DNA of 64,000 bases, from assembly GCF_045055315.1 (NCBI RefSeq), contig NZ_CP173677.1:1178001-1242000 (forward strand), given 5' to 3'. This document shows positions 1 through 9,367 of the stretch, one piece after another. The position numbers were made by a program, and so were the translations under genes. Positions within the stretch are counted from its first letter, which is position 1. Every line of letters begins with the position of its first letter. A model generated the notes under the pieces. The model ran no database searches. It was not told the DNA's origin and saw only the letters and a list, made by a program, of their open reading frames with translations. The DNA comes from Brachymonas wangyanguii (GTDB lineage: Bacteria; Pseudomonadota; Gammaproteobacteria; Burkholderiales; Burkholderiaceae_C).

Positions 1-279
1 GTGACCGCCAACGTGCACACCAAGCTCGAGAGCCGCACCGTGTTCATGATCGAGGCGCGTCAGGCCGGCATCTTCGAGATCCGCAACCTGCCGGAAGAGC
101 AGATGGGCGGCGTGCTCGGCGTGGCCTGCCCGCAGATCATCTACCCCTACCTGCGTGGCAACGTGGCTGACCTGATCCAGCGCGCCGGCTTCCCGCCCGT
201 GCACCTGGCCGAGATCAACTTCCAGGCCATGTACGAGCACCAGCTGGCCGAGGCTGCCGAGCAGCCGCAAGTGCAATAA
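1..279 (+). CDS. secB: Protein-export chaperone SecB (C-terminal part)
   Basis: This is the C-terminal part of SecB, the tetrameric cytosolic chaperone that keeps preproteins unfolded and passes them to SecA. The 92 visible residues contain the SecB signatures AGIFEIRN, EEQMGGVLG, CPQIIYPYLR and FPPVHLAEINFQA, the last lying in the conserved C-terminal region. The frame is open from base 1, so the true start lies outside the window and the GTG at base 1 is an internal valine codon. It is followed by gpsA on the same strand, and secB-gpsA is a common pairing in proteobacteria. Confidence 0.95.
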   Translation: MTANVHTKLESRTVFMIEARQAGIFEIRNLPEEQMGGVLGVACPQIIYPYLRGNVADLIQRAGFPPVHLAEINFQAMYEHQLAEAAEQPQVQ

Positions 280-376
280 TGGCAACCGGCGCAAGCCGGT
301 GTTCCATGCTGTTCGGGGCGCTGCGGCGCCCTGAACTGTTTCTGCGTCGCGCTTGGCGGCGCTTCGGGAGAAAGGA

Positions 377-1405
377 ATGAAGATTGCCGTCCTGGGCGCG
401 GGCGCGTGGGGAACCGCCGTTGCCATCAGTGCCGCACAAGGCCACCACGTCGATCTGTGGACGCGCCAGCCAGCGCATGCCGAGGCGATGCGTACCGAAG
501 GCGTGAACGTGCGCTACCTGCCGGGCATTCCGTTGCCGGAAGCGATCCGGGTACACGCGGGCCAGGCCACGGCTGCCGAGTTGCAGCAGCATGATCTGGT
601 GATCGTGGCGACACCGACGGCGGCCTTGCGCGCACAGCTGCAGCAGCTGCGTGGCTGCCAGGTGCCGCTGGTCTGGCTCTGCAAGGGCTTCGAGCAGGTG
701 CAGCCGGGCGCAGATTTTGGCCTGCTGCCGCATGAAGTGATGGCCGAAGTGGCGCCGGAGCTGCAGGCCGGCGTGCTGAGCGGCCCGAGTTTTGCCCAGG
801 AAGTGGCGCACCAGCAGGCCACGGCGCTGGTGGTGGCAAGCCCGCAGGAAATAGTCTGCGAACGCGTGGTGGAAGCGCTGCACAACAGCACGCTGCGTGT
901 CTACCGCAGCCAGGACTGGGTCGGCGTGGAAGTTGGCGGTGCGGTGAAGAACGTGCTGGCGATTGCCACTGGCGTGCTCGATGGACTGCGCGAATCCCTG
1001 GCACCGGGCCGGGCCGTACCCGGCCTGAATGCGCGTGCCGCCTTGCTGACACGCGGCCTGGCCGAGATGACGCGCCTGGGCGTGGCAATGGGGGCGCAGC
1101 CGGCTACTTTCATGGGCCTGAGCGGCATGGGTGACCTGGTGCTGACGGCCACTGGTGAGCTGAGTCGCAACCGCAAGGTCGGCCTGCTGCTGGCGCAGGG
1201 CATGAGTGCCGAGCAGGCGGTGCAAAGCCTGGGCCATGTGGCCGAAGGTGCCTACAGCGCGCGCACCGTGCTGGCGCGTGCGCAGACGCTGGGCGTGGAC
1301 ATGCCGATCACGCGCTGCGTGGTGGGCCTGCTGGATGGCAGCATCAACGCCGAACGCGCGGCGCGCTTCCTGATGGAGCGCGATGCCAAGACCGAGCACG
1401 AATAA
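377..1405 (+). CDS. gpsA: Glycerol-3-phosphate dehydrogenase [NAD(P)+]
   Basis: The 342-residue product reduces dihydroxyacetone phosphate to sn-glycerol 3-phosphate, the backbone for phospholipids. The N-terminus has the dinucleotide-binding motif GAGAWGTA, and the family segments GPSFAQEV, GGAVKNVLAIATG and GLSGMGDLVLT (including the catalytic lysine region) are present. The start at the ATG of MKIAVLG is chosen because a purine-rich site (ggagaaagg) sits just upstream and the frame aligns with family N-termini; an earlier in-frame codon would add eight unlikely residues. It follows secB by about 100 bases. Confidence 0.96.
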   Translation: MKIAVLGAGAWGTAVAISAAQGHHVDLWTRQPAHAEAMRTEGVNVRYLPGIPLPEAIRVHAGQATAAELQQHDLVIVATPTAALRAQLQQLRGCQVPLVWLCKGFEQVQPGADFGLLPHEVMAEVAPELQAGVLSGPSFAQEVAHQQATALVVASPQEIVCERVVEALHNSTLRVYRSQDWVGVEVGGAVKNVLAIATGVLDGLRESLAPGRAVPGLNARAALLTRGLAEMTRLGVAMGAQPATFMGLSGMGDLVLTATGELSRNRKVGLLLAQGMSAEQAVQSLGHVAEGAYSARTVLARAQTLGVDMPITRCVVGLLDGSINAERAARFLMERDAKTEHE

Positions 1406-1423
1406 GGCCGGCGGCGGGAAATA

Positions 1424-2275
1424 TCAGCTTGGGGTAAAGGCCAGGCGCACGTAGATCGGCGCAAAGGCTTCGCCCTGGTTGATGTCGACCAGGCCTTCCT
1501 TGGCCAGTTCGAGCAGGGCGACAAAGGTGACGACCAGCACCGGTACGCCGAGTGAAGGGTCGAACAGTTCGCCAAACTCCAGGAAGCGTCGACCCTGCAA
1601 TTGCTTGAGCACCAGGCTCATGTGCTCGCGCACACTGAGCTGTTCGCGGCCTATGCGGTGGTGCTGTACCAGCCGGGCGCGCTTGAGGATATCGGCCCAG
1701 GCCTGGCGCAAATCGTCCAGGTGCACGTCGGGAAAGCGCGGCTGCAGCGATTGCTCGATATGGCCATGGGCACGGAAGAAGTCGCGGCCGGCTTGCGGCA
1801 CGGTAGCGAGCTGCGCCGCGGCCAGCTTGATGCGCTCATATTCCTGCAGGCGGCGCACCAGTTCGGCGCGCGGGTCTTCAGCTTCTTCGCCGTCGGCGGT
1901 CTTGCGTGGCGGCAGCAGCATGCGCGACTTGATCTCGATCAGCATGGCCGCCATCAGCAGGTATTCGGCGGCCAGCTCCAGGTTGCGGCTGCGGATTTCA
2001 TCGACATATTCCAGGTATTGGCGCGTCACGGCGGCCATCGGAATATCGAGGATGTTGAAGTTCTGCTTGCGGATCAGGTAGAGCAGCAGGTCCAGCGGGC
2101 CCTCGAAGGCTTCGAGAAAGACCTCGAGCGCATCGGGCGGGATGTAGAGATCCTGCGGGACGGAAAACAGCGGTTCGCCATACAGCCGTGCCACGGCGAT
2201 GTGGTCGACCACATCGGGCAGCTGCAGTTCGGGGTCAAGCGATACCTGACCCGCGTTGGACAGCGGGGTACTCAC
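1424..2275 (-). CDS. scpA: Segregation and condensation protein A (ScpA)
   Basis: ScpA is the kleisin subunit of the bacterial SMC-ScpAB condensin that compacts and segregates the chromosome. The 283-residue product contains the hallmark stretch FEGPLDLLLYLIRKQ near residue 58, the helix AAEYLLMAAMLIEIKSRMLLP, and a C-terminal winged-helix segment ending with ELAKEGLVDINQ. It converges with gpsA and lies downstream of the DUF3460 gene on the same strand, 33 bases apart, suggesting co-transcription. scpB and smc are not in the window. Confidence 0.93.
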   Translation of the reverse strand: MSTPLSNAGQVSLDPELQLPDVVDHIAVARLYGEPLFSVPQDLYIPPDALEVFLEAFEGPLDLLLYLIRKQNFNILDIPMAAVTRQYLEYVDEIRSRNLELAAEYLLMAAMLIEIKSRMLLPPRKTADGEEAEDPRAELVRRLQEYERIKLAAAQLATVPQAGRDFFRAHGHIEQSLQPRFPDVHLDDLRQAWADILKRARLVQHHRIGREQLSVREHMSLVLKQLQGRRFLEFGELFDPSLGVPVLVVTFVALLELAKEGLVDINQGEAFAPIYVRLAFTPS

Positions 2276-2308
2276 GCCAGCGGCAGACGGCAGGGCCGTC
2301 CTGGGGGA

Positions 2309-2515
2309 TCAGTCGGGATTGGTGCCGTAGACGTAGGGCTTTTGCGCCACGCGGCCGGCCTCGTACTGGGCACGGACTTCCGGATCCTGCTCACGATCCC
2401 ACAGCAGGGAGCGGCCATGGCGCTGTTGCGCCTCCAGCTCGGGATTCTGCTTTTTCAGGGCATTGATGAATTCGGTAGCCTCGGAGCGGTAATCAGGGCG
2501 GCGGAACAGATACAT
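2309..2515 (-). CDS. Small DUF3460-family protein
   Basis: This 68-residue protein begins MYLFRRPDYRSEATEFI and matches the DUF3460 family, small proteins largely confined to betaproteobacteria that often lie beside scpA and panC. The function is unknown. The start is placed at the ATG of MYLFRRPDY, because that is where the family begins; a longer frame would add eleven poorly supported residues. The protein has no signal peptide or membrane segment and is rich in charged residues. The position just upstream of scpA on the same strand supports co-transcription. Confidence 0.8.
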   Translation of the reverse strand: MYLFRRPDYRSEATEFINALKKQNPELEAQQRHGRSLLWDREQDPEVRAQYEAGRVAQKPYVYGTNPD

Positions 2516-2632
2516 GATGCGACAATCCAGAGAAAATGAGACGCGCAACCAGGCGCAATGTCCTGTATTTTACCGTTTCCCGCAGCGATTGCGGGCCATC
2601 GGGCGCTGAGCCCATCTGAAGGAGTGATTGAC

Positions 2633-3163
2633 ATGCGTTTCCCGTTCCGTTCTTCCCGTGGCTGGTGGCTGGGTGCCGCGGCTGCTACCTTGTGCAGCGT
2701 GCTGTTGCTGCAGGGTTGTGACAACGAGCGCATCACCACCACCGAAGAAGGCTTTACCACCGAGAACGAGGTCTATGCCAAATGGGGCCAGCCGGAAAAC
2801 GTCTGGGATGGCGCGGAGGGTGAACGCATCCTGGAATACAACCGCCAGCCGCAGGGCGTGGTCAACTACATGATCAGCATTGGCCCGGATGGCAAGGTGA
2901 CGGCGCTGCGCCAGGTGCTGACGCGCGTCAACTTCGAGAAGGTGCAGCCCGGCATGATGATGGAGGATGTGCGCCGCATGCTGGGCAAGCCGGCGAAGCA
3001 GACGACTTATCCGATCAAGGGCGAGACCGTGTATATCTGGCGCTTCCGCGAAGGTAATGCGCTGAGCAACCAGTTTGTCGTGACCTTTGACCGCGATTTG
3101 CGCGTGCTGTCAACCACCATCACCGACGACCCGATGGATCCGCACAGCCCGGACAAGTCCTGA
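2633..3163 (+). CDS. BamE/SmpA-like outer-membrane lipoprotein
   Basis: The 176-residue product starts with a basic and hydrophobic signal peptide ending in the lipobox LLLQGC, so it should be a lipidated envelope protein. Residues about 45-150 resemble the BamE/SmpA fold: a segment spanning VYAKWGQPENVW, then VQPGMMMEDVRRMLGKPAKQ and YIWRFREG. The ATG is preceded by gaaggag at good spacing. Genuine BamE assembles beta-barrel proteins, but bamE usually sits next to fur, which is not the case here, and the domain appears duplicated. A paralogue with an envelope role is the safest reading. Confidence 0.75.
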   Translation: MRFPFRSSRGWWLGAAAATLCSVLLLQGCDNERITTTEEGFTTENEVYAKWGQPENVWDGAEGERILEYNRQPQGVVNYMISIGPDGKVTALRQVLTRVNFEKVQPGMMMEDVRRMLGKPAKQTTYPIKGETVYIWRFREGNALSNQFVVTFDRDLRVLSTTITDDPMDPHSPDKS

Positions 3164-3181
3164 TCAGCCGAGTCTGGCGGT

Positions 3182-4915
3182 TCAGACCGGTATCGGGTCA
3201 GCAGCGGGCCCGGTATCTGCATGCTTCAGGGCCGAGGCCGGCAGCATGGCAGTGGCTTCACGTAGCGCGTCCTGCAGCCGGTCGGCATGGCGTACGCCAT
3301 GGCGTTGCAGCAGTTGCACGCGCTGCACCATGTCCTGGGGCTGGCGCTTGATGCCACACAGGATCAGCGTGATGCCACGGTTGTGGCAGATCTTGGCCAG
3401 GTGCAGCAGTTCTTCGGCACCTGAACTGTCGAGGTAGATCACGCCATCCAGGTCCAGCACGACGACACGGCGTGGCAGCTGCTTTTCCAGATCCTGGATC
3501 AGCTTGACGGCACCGAAGAACAGTGCGCCGTGCAGCTGGCGTACCTGCATGTCGCCGGGGTTCCAGCGCGGGATGTCGCTGTATTGGCCGGGTTCTACCG
3601 TGTCGGCATAGGTCAGGCTGGAAATGCGGTAGATGAAGGTCAGGCAGGTAGCAACCAGGCCGACCTCGACCGCCACCGTCAGGTCGAACACCACGGTCAG
3701 CAGGAATACTGCCAGCAGCGTGATGCGGTAGGGCATGCGGTAGCTGCGCAGACGCGAGAACTCGCGCCACTGGCCGATGTTGAAGGCGGTGAACATCATG
3801 ATCGCGGCCAGTGTCGGCAGCGGGATGTTGGCGGCCAGCGGGGCTGCCAGCAGCACGATCAGCAACAGCGCCAGCGCGTGCACCATGCCGGCAATCGGGC
3901 TGGTGGCACCACTGCGGAAGTTGGTGTAGGTGCGTGAAATCGTGCCGGCTGCCGGCATGCCGCCAAACAGCGGCGTGATGACGTTGGCCGTGCCTTGCGC
4001 CATCAGCTCCTGGTTCGGGTTGTGGCGCTCGTCGAGCAGGTTGTCGGCGACGCGCGCGCACAGCAGCGATTCGATGGCACACAGGATGGCCAGGGTCAGC
4101 GCCGGCATGAACAGGAAGCGCGTGGTTTCCCAGTCCATGGCGGGCAGCGTCATGCCCGGGAAATCGGCGGGAATGCCGCCAAAACGCGAGCCGATGGTCT
4201 CGACCGGCAGTTGCAAGACAGTGGTTGCCAGACTGCCGATGATCAGGGCGATGATGGTGCCGGGGATGATGTTCAGCTTGCCGCGCACGTTCGGCTGGTC
4301 TGGCCCGGAGGCCGGCATCAGGCGCTGCCAGCCCAACAGTACCAGCGAGGTGACCAGCGCCAGTCCGAGTGCGTAGTAGTTGACCGTGTGCAGGTGCGTC
4401 CAGAGCGTCGACACAATGCCGAAGAAGCCGCTCGGCATCTTCTCGATGCTGAGGCCGAGGAAATCGCGCAGCTGCGACAGGATGATCAGCGCTGCAATGC
4501 CGTTGGTAAAGCCGATCACCACCGCCACCGGAATGAAGCGGATCAGCGTGCCGAGCCGGAACAGCCCCATCAGGAACAGCATGATGCCGGACATCATGGT
4601 GGCGATCAGCAGGTTGGGAATGCCGTAGCGTTCGACGATGCCGTAGACGATCACGATGAAGGCGCTGGACGGCCCGCCGATCTGGATGCGGCAGCCGCTG
4701 AACAGCGCGATCAGGAAGCCGGCCATGATGGCGGTGATCAGTCCGGTGCCCGGTGGCAGGCCGCTGGCAATGGCAAAGGCCAGCGCCACCGGCAGTGTCA
4801 TCAGGCCGACGGTGATGCCGGCCGTGGTGTCGTGTACCAGACGCTGGCGGTTGTAGCCGCGCAGCGCGCGCAGGATGCTGGGCCGGAAGATCAGGATCGA
4901 GGAAGGCAGCTGCAT
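3182..4915 (-). CDS. SulP-family anion transporter with STAS domain
   Basis: The 577-residue inner-membrane protein matches the SLC26/SulP family, which move sulfate, bicarbonate or other anions. About ten to twelve hydrophobic segments run from residue 30 to 420, including the family stretch GLMTLPVALAFAIASGLPPGTGL and the SGCRIQIGGPSSAFIV motif. A cytosolic STAS domain follows, with the segment VVLDLDGVIYLDSSGAEELL. The start is the ATG of MQLPSSILIF, since the frame upstream has no family similarity. The substrate cannot be read from sequence. It lies downstream of metG on the same strand. Confidence 0.9.
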   Translation of the reverse strand: MQLPSSILIFRPSILRALRGYNRQRLVHDTTAGITVGLMTLPVALAFAIASGLPPGTGLITAIMAGFLIALFSGCRIQIGGPSSAFIVIVYGIVERYGIPNLLIATMMSGIMLFLMGLFRLGTLIRFIPVAVVIGFTNGIAALIILSQLRDFLGLSIEKMPSGFFGIVSTLWTHLHTVNYYALGLALVTSLVLLGWQRLMPASGPDQPNVRGKLNIIPGTIIALIIGSLATTVLQLPVETIGSRFGGIPADFPGMTLPAMDWETTRFLFMPALTLAILCAIESLLCARVADNLLDERHNPNQELMAQGTANVITPLFGGMPAAGTISRTYTNFRSGATSPIAGMVHALALLLIVLLAAPLAANIPLPTLAAIMMFTAFNIGQWREFSRLRSYRMPYRITLLAVFLLTVVFDLTVAVEVGLVATCLTFIYRISSLTYADTVEPGQYSDIPRWNPGDMQVRQLHGALFFGAVKLIQDLEKQLPRRVVVLDLDGVIYLDSSGAEELLHLAKICHNRGITLILCGIKRQPQDMVQRVQLLQRHGVRHADRLQDALREATAMLPASALKHADTGPAADPIPV

Positions 4916-4946
4916 GGTGGTACCCAGTCGTCCGGCGTGCGGGCCG

Positions 4947-7085
4947 TCAGTGGATGCGCATGCCCGGCTGTGCGCCCGGGAATGGCTCCAGCACGTAGAT
5001 GCCGGGCTGGGCGGCCTCGTCGGCATGGCTGGCGGCCAGCACCATGCCTTCGCTGATGCCAAACTTCATCTTGCGCGGAGCCAGGTTGGCGACCAGCACG
5101 GTGAGCTTGCCGGCAAGTTGTTCGGGTTGGTACATGCTGGCGATGCCGCTGAACACATTGCGTGTCTTCGGCTGGCCGTGCTCGTCCTTTTCGCCGGCAT
5201 CGAGCGTGAGTTGCAGCAGCTTGGTCGAGCCTTCAACCGCCTTGCACTCCAGGATTTTGGCGATGCGCAGATCCACCTTGGCAAAGTCCTCGATGCCGAT
5301 CACTGGGGCCAGTGGCTCGCCACCGGGCGCGTTGGGATCGACCACGGGAGCGGCTGCCTTCTTGCCGGCTTTCTTTTCGGGTGCCTTGGCTGCTGCTGCA
5401 TCCGCCGGCGGTTCGAACAGGGCGTCGAGCTGCTTGGCATCGACGCGCTGCATCAGGTGCCTGAATTCGTCCATCTGGTGGCCTTCGCCGAGCGCGCGGG
5501 CGGCATCGGCAAAGTTTTCTGGCGGCAGGATCAGCAGGTGCGCGACCTGGGCCGCCAGCTGTGGCAGGATCGGCTTGAGGTAGATGGTGAGCACGCGGAA
5601 GGCCTCGATGCACAGCGTGCAGACCTGGTGCAGGCGCAGCTCCTGGCCTTCCTGCTTGGCCAGTTCCCAGGGCTTGTGCTGGTCGACATAGACGTTGACC
5701 TTGTCGGCCAGCGCCATGATCTCGCGCACGGCGCGGGCAAAGTCGCGGCCTTCGTAGAGGCTGGCGATGTGGCTGCCGGCCTGTTGCAGCTCGGCCAGCA
5801 GGGCGCTGCCCTGGTCGTCCAGCGTGCCCAGCTTGCCGCCAAAGCGCTTGGTCAGGAAGCCGGCCGAGCGCGAGGCGATGTTGACGAACTTGCCGATCAG
5901 GTCGGCGTTGACGCGTGCCATGAAGTCGTCGGCGTTGAAATCGATGTCCTCGTTGCGACCGTTGAGCTTGGCGGCGAGGTAGTAGCGCAGCCACTCGGGG
6001 TTCATCTTGAGGCTCAGGTACTTGAGCGGATCCAGGCCGGTGCCGCGGCTTTTGCTCATCTTTTCGCCGTTGTTCACGGTCAGGAAGCCGTGCACGAAGA
6101 TGGCATCGGGCGTCTTGCGGCCGCTGAAGTGCAGCATGGCCGGCCAGAACAGGGTGTGGAAGGTGATGATGTCCTTGCCAATGAAGTGGTACTGCTCCAG
6201 ATCGGGATCGTTGACATAGCCTTCGTAATCGACACCCTGCAGGCTCAGCAGGTTCTTCAGGCTGGCCAGGTAGCCGACCGGCGCGTCCAGCCAGACGTAG
6301 AAGTACTTGCCCGGCGCATCGGGAATCTCGATGCCGAAATAGGGCGCATCGCGCGAGATGTCCCAGTCGCCCAGCTGGGCCTTGCCGGATTCGTCCGGCT
6401 GGAACCATTCGCGGATCTTGTTGAGCACCTCGGGCTGTACGTGCGGGACGCCGCGAGCATTGGTGCTGGCAGTCCACTGCTGCAGGAATTCGATGGCGCG
6501 CGGATCGGACAGGGTAAAGAAGAAGTGCTCGCTCTGGCGCAGCTCGGGTCTGGCACCGGACAGCGCGGAGTAGGGTTCGATCAGCTCGGTCGGGCTGTAG
6601 ACGGCGCCGCAGACCTCGCAGTTGTCGCCGTACTGATCCTTGGCGTGGCACTTGGGGCATTCGCCCTTGATGAAGCGGTCGGGCAGGAACATGCCCTTGT
6701 CGGGATCGTAGAACTGCTCGATGGTGCGCGATTCGATCAGGCCGGACTGCTTCAGGTCACGGTAGATGGATTGCGCCAGTTCGGTGTTTTCCGGGCTGTC
6801 GGTGCTGTACCAGTGGTCGTGGCTGATGTGGAAGCCATCCAGGTACTGCTTGCGGCCAGCGGCGATATCGGCCACGAACTGCTGCGGCGTCTTGCCGGCC
6901 TTTTCGGCGGCGATCATGATGGGCGCGCCGTGGGCATCGTCGGCACCGACAAAGCGGACATCGTGGCCCTGCATGCGCTGGAAACGCACCCAGATATCGG
7001 CCTGGATGTACTCCATGATGTGACCGATGTGGAAAGTGCCATTGGCATAGGGCAGGGCGGTGGTGACAAACAGTTTGCGCGACAT
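4947..7085 (-). CDS. metG: Methionyl-tRNA synthetase
   Basis: This 712-residue enzyme charges tRNA-Met. It has the class I signatures HIGH (in FHIGHIMEY) and KMSKS (in GEKMSKSRGT), and a zinc knuckle with paired cysteines in CPKCHAKDQYGDNCEVC. After a lysine/alanine-rich linker near residue 570, the C-terminus is a tRNA-binding OB fold (EMAP-like) beginning FAKVDLRIAKILE that supports dimerisation. Length and domain order match the long proteobacterial form. It is transcribed divergently from apbC, as in many betaproteobacteria. Confidence 0.97.
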   Translation of the reverse strand: MSRKLFVTTALPYANGTFHIGHIMEYIQADIWVRFQRMQGHDVRFVGADDAHGAPIMIAAEKAGKTPQQFVADIAAGRKQYLDGFHISHDHWYSTDSPENTELAQSIYRDLKQSGLIESRTIEQFYDPDKGMFLPDRFIKGECPKCHAKDQYGDNCEVCGAVYSPTELIEPYSALSGARPELRQSEHFFFTLSDPRAIEFLQQWTASTNARGVPHVQPEVLNKIREWFQPDESGKAQLGDWDISRDAPYFGIEIPDAPGKYFYVWLDAPVGYLASLKNLLSLQGVDYEGYVNDPDLEQYHFIGKDIITFHTLFWPAMLHFSGRKTPDAIFVHGFLTVNNGEKMSKSRGTGLDPLKYLSLKMNPEWLRYYLAAKLNGRNEDIDFNADDFMARVNADLIGKFVNIASRSAGFLTKRFGGKLGTLDDQGSALLAELQQAGSHIASLYEGRDFARAVREIMALADKVNVYVDQHKPWELAKQEGQELRLHQVCTLCIEAFRVLTIYLKPILPQLAAQVAHLLILPPENFADAARALGEGHQMDEFRHLMQRVDAKQLDALFEPPADAAAAKAPEKKAGKKAAAPVVDPNAPGGEPLAPVIGIEDFAKVDLRIAKILECKAVEGSTKLLQLTLDAGEKDEHGQPKTRNVFSGIASMYQPEQLAGKLTVLVANLAPRKMKFGISEGMVLAASHADEAAQPGIYVLEPFPGAQPGMRIH

Positions 7086-7262
7086 GGGACGGGAAAATCG
7101 GGTAATGACAAGACTTGCCGGCAGTGCGGGACTGCAGCAGAAAGCATCATTCTACTGGCGGCTGTCATTCCGGTGCAGCGACAAGACCGTGCCCGACAAC
7201 GGACACTCGCCATTCGCTACACTTGCCGGCATTCCTGACATCACATGCAAGAGGTATTTCCG

Positions 7263-8360
7263 ATGACGATTCCTGCTTCCCTGCTGCAGGCCCTGGCCGG
7301 CGTGACCGATGAACTGGGCCAGCCGCTGGCAACCGAGAAGACGATCAAGAACCTGGTCTGGACCGGCGGCTCGCTGAGCTTCACGCTGGAAATGGGCTAT
7401 CCGGCGGCCAGCCAGCACGAGCGTATCCGCGCCGAGCTGCAGCAGGCCGCCGCCGCGCTGCCCGATGTGCGCACGGTGCAGGTCGACATCGGCACGCGCG
7501 TGATCGCCCATGTGGTGCAGTCCGGTCTGCAGCTGATCAAGGGCGTGAAGAACGTGGTGGCGGTGGCTTCCGGCAAGGGGGGCGTGGGCAAGAGCACGAC
7601 GGCATCCAACCTGGCGCTGGCGCTGGCCGCCGAAGGCGCACGCGTCGGCCTGCTCGATGCCGACATCTACGGCCCGAGCGTACCGACCATGATGGGCGTC
7701 CACGGCCGCCCGCAATCGCTGGACAACAAGAGCATGGAGCCGCTGGAATCGCATGGCGTGCGCCTGATGTCGATCGGCTTTCTGGTGGGCGAGGACCAGG
7801 CCATGGTCTGGCGCGGCCCGATGGCCTCGCAGGCGCTGGACCAGCTGCTGTACCAGACCAACTGGGGCCGCCCGGACGACGAACTCGACTATCTGGTGGT
7901 AGACATGCCGCCCGGTACCGGTGATATCCAGCTCTCGCTGAGCCAGCGCGTGCCGGTCACCGGCACCGTGATGGTGACGACGCCGCAGGACATTGCCTTG
8001 ATCGACGTGAAGAAGGGCATCGACATGTTCCAGAAGGTCGGCGTGCCGATCCTGGGCGTGGTGGAAAACATGGCCATGCACGTGTGCAGCCAGTGCGGCC
8101 ACACCGAGCACATCTTCGGCCACGAAGGCGGCAAGCGTCTGGCCGAGCAGCAGGGCATGCGCTATCTGGGCGCGCTGCCGCTGGCCATGCATATCCGAGA
8201 ACAGGCCGACAGCGGCCAGCCGACCGTGGTGTCGGCACCGGACAGCGAGGCGGCCGGCATCTACCGCAGCATTGCGCGCCAGGTCGGCTGCCTGATCGCC
8301 GCGCGTGGCAAGGACTACAGCCACAAGTTCCCCACCATCAAGGTGTCGCACAGCAGCTGA
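7263..8360 (+). CDS. apbC: Iron-sulfur cluster carrier protein ApbC/Mrp
   Basis: The 365-residue product is a P-loop NTPase that binds and transfers Fe-S clusters. It has an N-terminal MIP18-like domain (residues 1-85), then the deviant Walker A GKGGVGKS at 104-111, the segment LDADIYGPSVPTMMG, and the switch motif VVDMPPGTGD. Two cysteines, C275 and C278 in CSQC, form the cluster-binding pair at the dimer interface. The ATG at 7263 is preceded by an aagagg site. It is divergent from metG, an arrangement that is conserved. Confidence 0.94.
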   Translation: MTIPASLLQALAGVTDELGQPLATEKTIKNLVWTGGSLSFTLEMGYPAASQHERIRAELQQAAAALPDVRTVQVDIGTRVIAHVVQSGLQLIKGVKNVVAVASGKGGVGKSTTASNLALALAAEGARVGLLDADIYGPSVPTMMGVHGRPQSLDNKSMEPLESHGVRLMSIGFLVGEDQAMVWRGPMASQALDQLLYQTNWGRPDDELDYLVVDMPPGTGDIQLSLSQRVPVTGTVMVTTPQDIALIDVKKGIDMFQKVGVPILGVVENMAMHVCSQCGHTEHIFGHEGGKRLAEQQGMRYLGALPLAMHIREQADSGQPTVVSAPDSEAAGIYRSIARQVGCLIAARGKDYSHKFPTIKVSHSS

Positions 8361-8440
8361 TCTTGCCTGACTGCGCCCGGGGCGGACCAAGTGCCCCGGT
8401 CGTGGCAGGAAATGTAAGGGAAAGCTAGAATAGCGGGTTC

Positions 8441-9367
8441 ATGTCTGCCATATCCATCCAATCCCTTACCAAGACCTATCCGCGACGCGGCAACGCGCCG
8501 GCTGTGCATGCGCTCGACAACGTCAGCTTCGATATCCAGCACGGCGAATTCTTCGGCCTGCTGGGTCCGAACGGCGCGGGCAAGACCACACTGATTTCCA
8601 TCCTGGCCGGGCTGGCCCATGCCAGCAAGGGCACCATCCGGGTGCACGGCCATGATGTGCGCGCCAACTATATCGAGGCGCGACGCCACCTTGGCATCGT
8701 GCCGCAGGAACTGGTGTTCGACCCCTTTTTCACGGTGCGCGAGGCGCTGCGTTTCCAGTCCGGCTATTTCGGCATGCGCAACAACGATGCCTGGATCGAC
8801 GAACTGCTGCACAGCCTGGGGCTGGCCGACAAGGCACAGTCGAACATGCGCCAGCTCTCGGGCGGCATGAAGCGCCGCGTGCTGGTGGCGCAGGCGCTGG
8901 TGCACAAGCCGCCGGTCATCGTGCTGGATGAGCCCACCGCCGGTGTCGACGTCGAGCTGCGCCAGACGCTGTGGAAGTTTGTCTCCGAGCTGAACCGCCA
9001 GGGCCATACCGTGCTGCTGACCACGCACTACCTGGAAGAAGCCGAGGCACTGTGCCATCGCATTGCCATGCTGAAGCAGGGCAAGCTGCTGGCGCTGGAA
9101 AAGACCAGCACGCTGCTGGCAGGCGCCAGTGCCAGCGTGCTGCACTTCAAGACTGACTCGCCGCTGCCGCCAGCCGTGGCCGCCAAGGCCCGCGTCACTG
9201 GCCGCATGGTCGAGCTGCCGGCGCAGTCGCCGGACGAGATCGAGCACTACCTGGGTGCCATGCGCACCGCCGGCGTGCGCGTGGAAGACATCGAGATCCG
9301 CAAGGCGGATCTGGAAGACGTATTCCTTACCCTGATGCAGGGCAAGGGCGGGGAGGTGCGCGCATGA
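8441..9367 (+). CDS. ABC-2 type transporter ATP-binding protein (YadG-like)
   Basis: The 308-residue ATPase energises the permease encoded directly after it. It shows Walker A GPNGAGKT near residue 43, the Q-loop in IVPQEL, the signature LSGGM, Walker B VIVLDEPTAGVD and the H-loop in LTTHYLEEAE. The last 90 residues form the C-terminal regulatory extension typical of ABC-2 exporters. Its stop overlaps the permease start by four bases, so translation is coupled. Sequence and gene pairing resemble yadG-yadH; the substrate is unknown. Confidence 0.92.
   Translation: MSAISIQSLTKTYPRRGNAPAVHALDNVSFDIQHGEFFGLLGPNGAGKTTLISILAGLAHASKGTIRVHGHDVRANYIEARRHLGIVPQELVFDPFFTVREALRFQSGYFGMRNNDAWIDELLHSLGLADKAQSNMRQLSGGMKRRVLVAQALVHKPPVIVLDEPTAGVDVELRQTLWKFVSELNRQGHTVLLTTHYLEEAEALCHRIAMLKQGKLLALEKTSTLLAGASASVLHFKTDSPLPPAVAAKARVTGRMVELPAQSPDEIEHYLGAMRTAGVRVEDIEIRKADLEDVFLTLMQGKGGEVRA

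Noticed and set aside
4875..7238. A long open frame antisense to metG (787 codons)
   Set aside because: The real gene on the other strand is certain; long antisense frames are expected in G+C-rich coding DNA, and this one shows no protein family.
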